Positions 63,934 through 64,000 of a stretch of 64,000 bases of DNA are shown here, piece after piece; position 1 is the first letter of the stretch, and every line of letters starts with the position of its first letter. Location of the stretch: NCBI GenBank assembly GCA_038209365.1, contig JBBQXS010000005.1, positions 1-64,000 on the forward strand. The letters are read 5' to 3'. This stretch comes from DASQHW01 sp038209365. GTDB lineage: Bacteria; Actinomycetota; Acidimicrobiia; IMCC26256; PALSA-610. Made by a program: the position numbers and the translations under genes. A model generated the notes under the pieces. That model had not been told where the DNA came from. It searched no databases and saw only the letters and a list, made by a program, of their open reading frames with translations.

Positions 63934-64000
63934 GCAAGACGTTGCTCGATCCGACGTCGGAGCGCCAAGCCGGCACAGCGCGCGAGCGCGCGAAGCGACC
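63930..64000 (+). CDS. UGSC-family (seleno)protein, 3' partial
   Basis: Only the first 23 codons are inside the window (SKTLLDPTSERQ, then AGTARERAKRP), cut by the window end. The opening KTLLDPTSE resembles the LDPT start of UGSC-family proteins, which carry a Cys or selenocysteine in a UGSC/CGSC motif further on, and gene order agrees. The GTG start overlaps the upstream stop by four bases. Whether the key residue is Cys or Sec cannot be seen here. Confidence 0.55.
   Translation, partial: MSKTLLDPTSERQAGTARERAKR

Overview
This window is a dense, very GC-rich stretch of bacterial chromosome and almost certainly actinobacterial. The evidence is a 33-residue bS22 and a 27-residue bL37-type ribosomal protein, the eno-ftsB-DUF501-ppx cluster, an F420-type LLM oxidoreductase, a WS/DGAT acyltransferase, and many genes with a TANNNT box 6-8 nt before an ATG or GTG (leaderless pattern). 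The gene mix suggests an Acidimicrobiia-like lineage; that placement is inference. I see no rRNA, CRISPR array, prophage or replication origin.

Layout. 1-20 kb is mostly catabolic and lipid related: a truncated D-aminoacylase-type amidohydrolase, malonyl-CoA decarboxylase, a NarL-type two-component pair, a sulfatase, an LLM oxidoreductase with a GH3 glucosidase, an SDR, a FAD amine oxidase, crotonases, an MBL hydrolase with a TetR regulator, and an ADPS-like FAD oxidase. At 20.1-22.8 kb there is a frameshifted phosphatase, a crotonase, then a small mosaic island: terminal-repeat-like sequences around 21604-22758, a lipocalin-like gene, a transposase C-terminal remnant and a P-loop kinase. 22.8-34 kb holds a CBS-citrate synthase fusion, tRNA-Leu(UAA), a MATE exporter, a PlsC-type acyltransferase, an SDR, a crotonase, an acyl-CoA ligase and oligoribonuclease.

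From 34 to 55 kb nearly everything is on the minus strand and is housekeeping: aminotransferase, ppx, DUF501, ftsB, eno, slipin, mazG, a SurA-like lipoprotein, mfd, pth, rplY, prs, glmU, tRNA-Gln(UUG), ispE, rsmA, tatD and metG. Many of these overlap by 1-4 bases and are probably co-transcribed. The run is interrupted by an AbiEi/DUF559-type gene between mfd and pth, bracketed by imperfect direct repeats. 55-64 kb has an AbrB regulator, DUF192, a YchF-like protein that has lost its P-loop, bL37, an Rrf2 regulator, a short protein resembling only the N-terminal half of TnpB, a thioesterase, an epoxide-hydrolase-like enzyme, WS/DGAT, serC, and a thioredoxin/UGSC-associated pair cut by the window end.

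The most unusual signals are the TnpB N-terminal-only protein beside an Rrf2 gene, the P-loop-less YchF sharing a promoter with bL37, the CBS-citrate synthase fusion, the repeat-bounded island at 21.6-22.8 kb, the repeat-flanked AbiEi/DUF559 cassette, and a set of divergent gene pairs whose start codons lie only 20-29 bp apart around one shared, overlapping -10 element.
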